From positions 62,001 through 126,000 of the forward strand of contig CAXIWQ010000389.1 of the NCBI GenBank assembly GCA_964036275.1: a stretch of DNA of 64,000 nt, given 5' to 3'. This stretch comes from Litoditis marina (Eukaryota; Nematoda; Chromadorea; Rhabditida; Rhabditidae). The notes beneath the pieces are model-generated. The model saw only the letters and a program-made list of their open reading frames with translations. It was not told the origin of the DNA and did no database searches. Shown piece after piece: positions 59,904 to 64,000 of the stretch (positions are counted from its first letter, which is position 1; every line of letters starts with the position of its first letter). A program made the position numbers and the translations under genes.

Positions 59904-61903
59904 CAGCAACGGGACATAGCCATGTTCGTGTTGACAAAACCATTGTCAACCTCAACACTACTATGTGGATCTTCATAGTTCTCACGCATTTCTGCCAGTT
60001 CATCATCAGTAGGCACCCTCTTCTCCTCTTTCAACTTTTGCCACAACACATGTGCAAATCTAGAAGACTCAGAGTTGAACAACGACTGCTCCTGCCGTAT
60101 ACCATTCTGAACACATTCTCTACGGAATCGCTCCGTCACGAACTGCGTACTAAGACTAGTAACAATGGTCTTCGGCGTTTTTCCAATCAACTTGAACACT
60201 TCTGACAAAGTGAGAGCTGTTGTTCGCGATGTGCAGTCTTTCATCTCTGCCACATCCGTCCACTTATTCTCAGAATCCTCGAGAACTAAGTATGATAGAC
60301 CTTTCACGGGACCCACAATGTCCACATAGACTCTATCATTCCATTTCCTTTGCGAAGATGACATTTCGCTAACACTGATCGATGAATTTCCGTCCTTGTT
60401 GAACCGTTCCTTGGCCTCAACCTTCGCCACAACACTCATAACCTTCTCATTCACTTGAGGTTTCAACGAGCTGTTGGTACATTCCTTCAATCGATCTTTG
60501 ATCTCACTTTGACCAGTCATCATCTTCAGGTAATACTTCATGTTTTCATTCTGCGTCAACCAATCAAGGCCAACCAGACTACTTGCGTGAGAAACATATG
60601 CACAACCAGTACCGTATTCACCTTTCATCTTGAAATCACAGCTCAGTTTGCCAAGCACTCTTATAGGCTTTCCATTGGCATCCGCAACTCGAACTTTGGA
60701 CTTCTCAAGATTAGGTTCACCAAGCTTCTTCCAATCGTGTACATTCAACAATGTCACGTCCGAACCAGTATCAAGTTGAAAATCGATTTTCACTCCTTCG
60801 ATATCTACTGGTAGGTAACGTCTCACAGCGTTCACCTTCAGCTTCTTCTCTGAAGACTCGACAACAACCGAGTTGTTCACACGAGCTCTTCCAGATGAGT
60901 TAGCAGTGTACTTGGCTATTTGCTCACAAAACTCCTGCTTGTGACCGCTCCTCTTGCACTTGCCACACGTCCACTTTTTGGCCTTACAGTGTCTCGATAA
61001 GTGACCATCCTTTCCACAGTTCCAGCACAATCTACCAATGTGCTCAACTTGATCTTGACCTTGAAGCTGTGACTCTACCGCATACACTCGATGGGAATCA
61101 CTTTGAACCATCTTCGCCTCTCGCTTGATGTTCAACCAACTGTCACACTCCTTATACAGGTCTCTCAACGTTACCGCTTGCTTGTCTGCATACCGCCTGT
61201 CCAAAAACATGAGCAGTCTTGTTTTCAGGTCATTATCTCTGTTTGACTTCAAACCAGATATCCAGAACAATGCCTTCAAACCATCTTTGTCAAGCTCCTG
61301 TAGTTTTCCTCTCTCACACTGCTCATTCACTCGACCAGTGTACTCCATATAATCTTCCGATTCAATCTTCTCGAGCTTCAGACAATTGTATCTCTCCGTG
61401 AATACTGATGTTTTCACATCAAACATCTCTTTCAAAATTTCCAGAGTTTCAGCAAACTCCAACTCAGCCGTGGTCTTTGGCAGAATATGACTCTTGTAAC
61501 GATCGAAAACTTCATTCGACAGTTTGCCAACCAACAGTCTCACTTTAGATTTATCATCCAACAGTGCACCGTCAACAGTGAACACTTCACCGTATCGATC
61601 ATACCAACGTGAGAATGTGAGATCACTCTCAGGATCAAATACAAAGGTTGTCAGCCTTGCATTCAAATCACTCATCAATCGGGCTGCAGTCGTTATCGGA
61701 GATCCAACACTCGTACCACTACGATCTTCTTGAACATTAGCAACACCACTTTGAAGTAACTTCAACTGGTCTCTTTGCATGTCTAACTGCTCTTGCTGAA
61801 TCCTCATCCTCTCCTCTTGTTGCTTGAATTGCTCTTGTTGACCTTTCAACAATTCCAACAGCAAATTCTGCATGTTCGTGTCCTGTTGTTGCTGTCCCTC
61901 CAT
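59903..61903 (-). CDS. Gag - zinc knuckles - aspartic protease - degraded integrase polyprotein
   Basis: 666 residues. Residues 1-55 are Gln-rich and coiled-coil like. 70-265 is a Ty3/gypsy-type capsid region (FVFDPESDLTFSRWYDRYGEVF). Two CCHC knuckles: C293-C296-H301-C306 and C313-C316-H321-C326. A retropepsin follows with DTG at 378-380 and GLDWL at 445. After a linker of about 65 residues comes an integrase core-like stretch (521-630: WNDRVYVDIVGP, TQF). Of the D,D-35-E triad only Asp528 is kept: the second Asp position is Ser583 and the Glu position aligns with His618. RT and RNase H, which normally lie between protease and integrase, are missing, yet the frame is unbroken. Gag and protease probably work; integrase does not. 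Confidence 0.9.
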   Translation of the reverse strand: MEGQQQQDTNMQNLLLELLKGQQEQFKQQEERMRIQQEQLDMQRDQLKLLQSGVANVQEDRSGTSVGSPITTAARLMSDLNARLTTFVFDPESDLTFSRWYDRYGEVFTVDGALLDDKSKVRLLVGKLSNEVFDRYKSHILPKTTAELEFAETLEILKEMFDVKTSVFTERYNCLKLEKIESEDYMEYTGRVNEQCERGKLQELDKDGLKALFWISGLKSNRDNDLKTRLLMFLDRRYADKQAVTLRDLYKECDSWLNIKREAKMVQSDSHRVYAVESQLQGQDQVEHIGRLCWNCGKDGHLSRHCKAKKWTCGKCKRSGHKQEFCEQIAKYTANSSGRARVNNSVVVESSEKKLKVNAVRRYLPVDIEGVKIDFQLDTGSDVTLLNVHDWKKLGEPNLEKSKVRVADANGKPIRVLGKLSCDFKMKGEYGTGCAYVSHASSLVGLDWLTQNENMKYYLKMMTGQSEIKDRLKECTNSSLKPQVNEKVMSVVAKVEAKERFNKDGNSSISVSEMSSSQRKWNDRVYVDIVGPVKGLSYLVLEDSENKWTDVAEMKDCTSRTTALTLSEVFKLIGKTPKTIVTSLSTQFVTERFRRECVQNGIRQEQSLFNSESSRFAHVLWQKLKEEKRVPTDDELAEMRENYEDPHSSVEVDNGFVNTNMAMSRC

Positions 61904-61929
61904 GTTGTTTAGTGCGTATTTGCTCCAAA

Positions 61930-61995
61930 TGAAAAATTGGGCAGCACTTCCCCTGACCTCCGGTAGTAATCAATTGAAAAATTGGGCAGCACTTC
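61930..61995 (-). repeat. Direct repeat in the element leader
   Basis: TGAAAAATTGGGCAGCACTT occurs at 61930 and again at 61975, 45 bp apart, just upstream of the ORF start on the element strand. It may belong to the packaging or translation leader; function unknown. Confidence 0.7.
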
Positions 61996-62262
61996 TCCTA
62001 AGGAAAAGGCTTTACCAGCAATTCAACTGGGTGCTCACTTCGCGGGGGTCGGTGACAGTACTTACAGTCTCGTACAGACCTAGCACTCCACAACAAACAG
62101 ATTGTTCTGATTCCCGCTTAACAGGTTTCAGAGTTACTACGCCTCGTTTGCTTCACAAGACGCAGCCAATAAAGTGTCGATCTCTTCGTACAAGAGACTT
62201 TGTAGACGACAATACACAGGGAAACAACAACAACAACTTTTGCCTATCCTGATCGTCAGTTA
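61996..62262 (-). other. LTR element 5' leader, no gene
   Basis: Untranslated leader between the 5' LTR and the ORF. Next to the LTR the element strand reads TAACTGACGATCAGGATAGG. There is no TGG, so no ordinary tRNA 3'-end primer-binding site is evident. Confidence 0.6.
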
Positions 62263-62500
62263 TGTTGTATCCTTACCACAAAGGATCAACACTGATAACA
62301 CACAACGATATTAACACCAAGGTTTATACCTGTACAAGCAAGGAGACTGGTGAGGCAGACCGGTTTATTCGTAGGCAGCAGATACAATACTCTTGATAGA
62401 CGAGAAACGCGACACGTTACTTTACACGTGTGCGCAAATATGCTAAACAGTTAACATGTTACAACAGGAATGAAATAGACTTGTGTGTAACCACACAACA
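62263..62500 (-). repeat. 5' LTR (element orientation)
   Basis: 238 bp, identical by eye to 59448-59685; followed by the TCAAT duplication. Confidence 0.95.
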
Positions 62501-64000
62501 TCAATTGTTTCATGTTAGTTGTTACTATAAGTGGAAAGATAGTCCAATTAAGTAGTAACAGTGTACTAAAGGTTTTTCATGTATACAAGCTCTGTATCGA
62601 AACTCAGAAAGTTCGAATTTTGGCCGCGCTGATATTGAATCGGCCGGATTTCGAAGTTTTCACCGGTCAACCTGAAGATTGTAAATAGGTCAATTGTTTC
62701 ATGTTAGTTGTTACTATAAGTGGAAAGATATTCCAATTAAGTAGTAACAGTGTACTAAAGGTTTTTCATGTATACAAGCTCTGTATCGAAACTCAGAAAG
62801 TTCGAATTTTGTCCGCGCTGATATTCAATCGGCCGGATTCCGAAGTTTTTACATGTCAATCTGAAGATTGTAAGAAAACCAATTGTTTCATGGTAGTTGT
62901 TACCATAAGTGGGAAAATAGTCCAATTGAGTAGTAACAGTGTACTAAAGGTTTTTCATGTATACAAGCTCTGTATCGAAACTCAGAAAGTTCCAAGTTTG
63001 GCCGCGCTGATATTCAATCGGCCGGATTCCGAAGTTTTCACAGGTCAATCTGAAGATTGTAGGAAAACCAATTGTTTCATGGTAGTTGTTACTATAAGTG
63101 GAAAGATAGTCCAATTAAGTGGTAACAGTGTACGGAAGGTTTTTCATGTATACAAGCTCTGTATCGAAACTCAGAAAGTTCGAATTTTGGCCGCGCTGAT
63201 ATTCAATCGGCCGGATTCCGAAGTTTTCACAGGTCAATCTGAAGAATGTAAGAAAACCAATTGTTTCATGGTAGTTGTTTCCATAAGTGGGAAAATAGTC
63301 CAATTGAGTAGTAACAGTGTCCTAAAGGTTTTTCATGTATACAACCTCTGTATCGAAACTCAGAAAGTTCGAATTTTGGCCGCGCTGATATTGAATCTGC
63401 CGGATTTCGAAGTTTTCACCGGTCAACCTGAAGATTGTAAATAGGTCAATTGTTTCATGTTAGTTGTTACTAAAAGTGGAAAGATAGTCCAATTAAGTAG
63501 TAACAGTGTACTAAAGGTTTTTCATGTATACAAGCTCTGTATCGAAACTCAGAAAGTTCGAATTTTGGCCGCGCTGATATTCAATCGGCCGGATTCCGAA
63601 GTTTTCACAGGTCAATCTGAAGATTGTAAGAAAACCAATTGTTTCATGGTAGTTGTTACCATAAGTGGGAAAATAGTCCAATTGAGTAGTAACAGTGTAC
63701 TAAAGGTTTTTCATGTATACAAGCTCTGTATCGAAACTCAGAAAGTTCGAATTTTGGCCGCGCTGATATTGAATCGGCCGGATTTCGAAGTTTTCACCGG
63801 TCAACCTGAAGATTGTAAATAGGTCAATTGTTTCATGTTAGTTGTTACTATAAGTGGAAAGATATTCCAATTAAGTAGTAACAGTGTACTAAAGGTTTTT
63901 CATGTATACAAGCTCTGTATCGAAACTCAGAAAGTTCGAATTTTGTCCGCGCTGATATTCAATCGGCCGGATTCCGAAGTTTTTACATGTCAATCTGAAG
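62501..64000 (+). repeat. satA array, forward, right edge
   Basis: Continues the array interrupted by the LTR element and runs off the window. About eight monomers. The block from 62690 is repeated from about 63822 (TGGAAAGATATTCC, TTTTGTCCGCGC and TTTTTACATGTC variants shared), a six-monomer higher-order unit of about 1134 bp. Confidence 0.95.

Larger units (their letters stand above)
59448..62500 (-). mobile_element. Non-autonomous Ty3/gypsy-type LTR retrotransposon
   Basis: 3053 bp with two 238-bp LTRs (TGTTG...CAACA), a 5-bp target duplication TCAAT (59443-59447 and 62501-62505), a polypurine tract and one ORF on the minus strand. It is inserted in satA. The LTRs look identical base for base, so the insertion is very recent. 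Gag-protease style fits nematode Ty3/gypsy elements. Reverse transcriptase and RNase H are absent, so mobility must rely on proteins supplied elsewhere. Confidence 0.92.

Noticed and set aside
59803..61973. Other ORFs in both strands of the LTR element
   Set aside because: Overlap the 666-codon polyprotein in other frames and lack recognisable domains.
1..64000. tRNA, rRNA, telomere repeats, bacterial operons or ribosome-binding sites
   Set aside because: Looked for and not seen; no TTAGGC runs, no cloverleaf-like tRNA promoter boxes in a plausible arrangement, and no prokaryotic gene organisation.

Overview
The window is eukaryotic repeat-rich DNA, almost certainly from a nematode. The most specific evidence is a near-perfect match to the nematode SL1 spliced leader (one mismatch in 22 nt), followed by a GT donor, near the left end of a large transposon, with a matching near-copy near its right end. 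The LTR element near the right edge also has the Gag-protease style of nematode Ty3/gypsy elements. I see no bacterial gene organisation, no rRNA or tRNA gene, and no ordinary host gene.

Layout. Positions 1-25776, 28723-29298, 31457-32034, 34486-39089, 56232-59447 and 62501-64000 are arrays of one 189-bp satellite (satA), roughly 34-35 kb in total. Orientation is + for 1-3712, - for most of 3713-25776, and + in the right half. The middle (25777-34485) is a second satellite (satB, 376-bp monomer). It is built as repeated palindromes (a + run, an inversion point, a - run) separated by short satA pieces with identical junctions. Two copies of a retroposon-like ORF element with an (ATT)n tail sit in satA: 23484-24788 (-, intact ORF) and 39090-56231 (+). 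Both copies have the same satellite junctions at both ends, so they arose by inverted duplication of one insertion.

The right copy is split by an insertion of exactly 15,900 bp (39699-55598). The insertion has terminal inverted repeats beginning AG and a perfect 6-bp target duplication (AACCAC). The unsplit left copy preserves the empty site. These are the structural hallmarks of a Polinton/Maverick, yet no polymerase, integrase, ATPase or capsid ORF is visible. Almost the whole element is a giant imperfect inverted repeat (arms of about 5-7 kb). It carries SL1-like leaders, a 33-34 bp dyad motif in eight copies, decayed ORFs, and a core of nested fold-back elements, a TA-flanked MITE and GGCGCC-rich 140-bp tandem repeats.

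A complete, very young LTR retrotransposon (59448-62500; 238-bp LTRs that look identical; 5-bp TSD TCAAT) is inserted in satA. Its single ORF encodes Gag, two zinc knuckles, an aspartic protease and a catalytically degraded integrase core, with reverse transcriptase and RNase H missing. It must therefore depend on another element for reverse transcription.

Inferred history: satA array; insertion of the ORF element; inverted duplication around the satB palindromes; then, in the right arm only, insertion of the 15.9-kb element and, separately, of the LTR element. Long open frames through satA are best read as a by-product of a stop-poor monomer whose length is a multiple of three.
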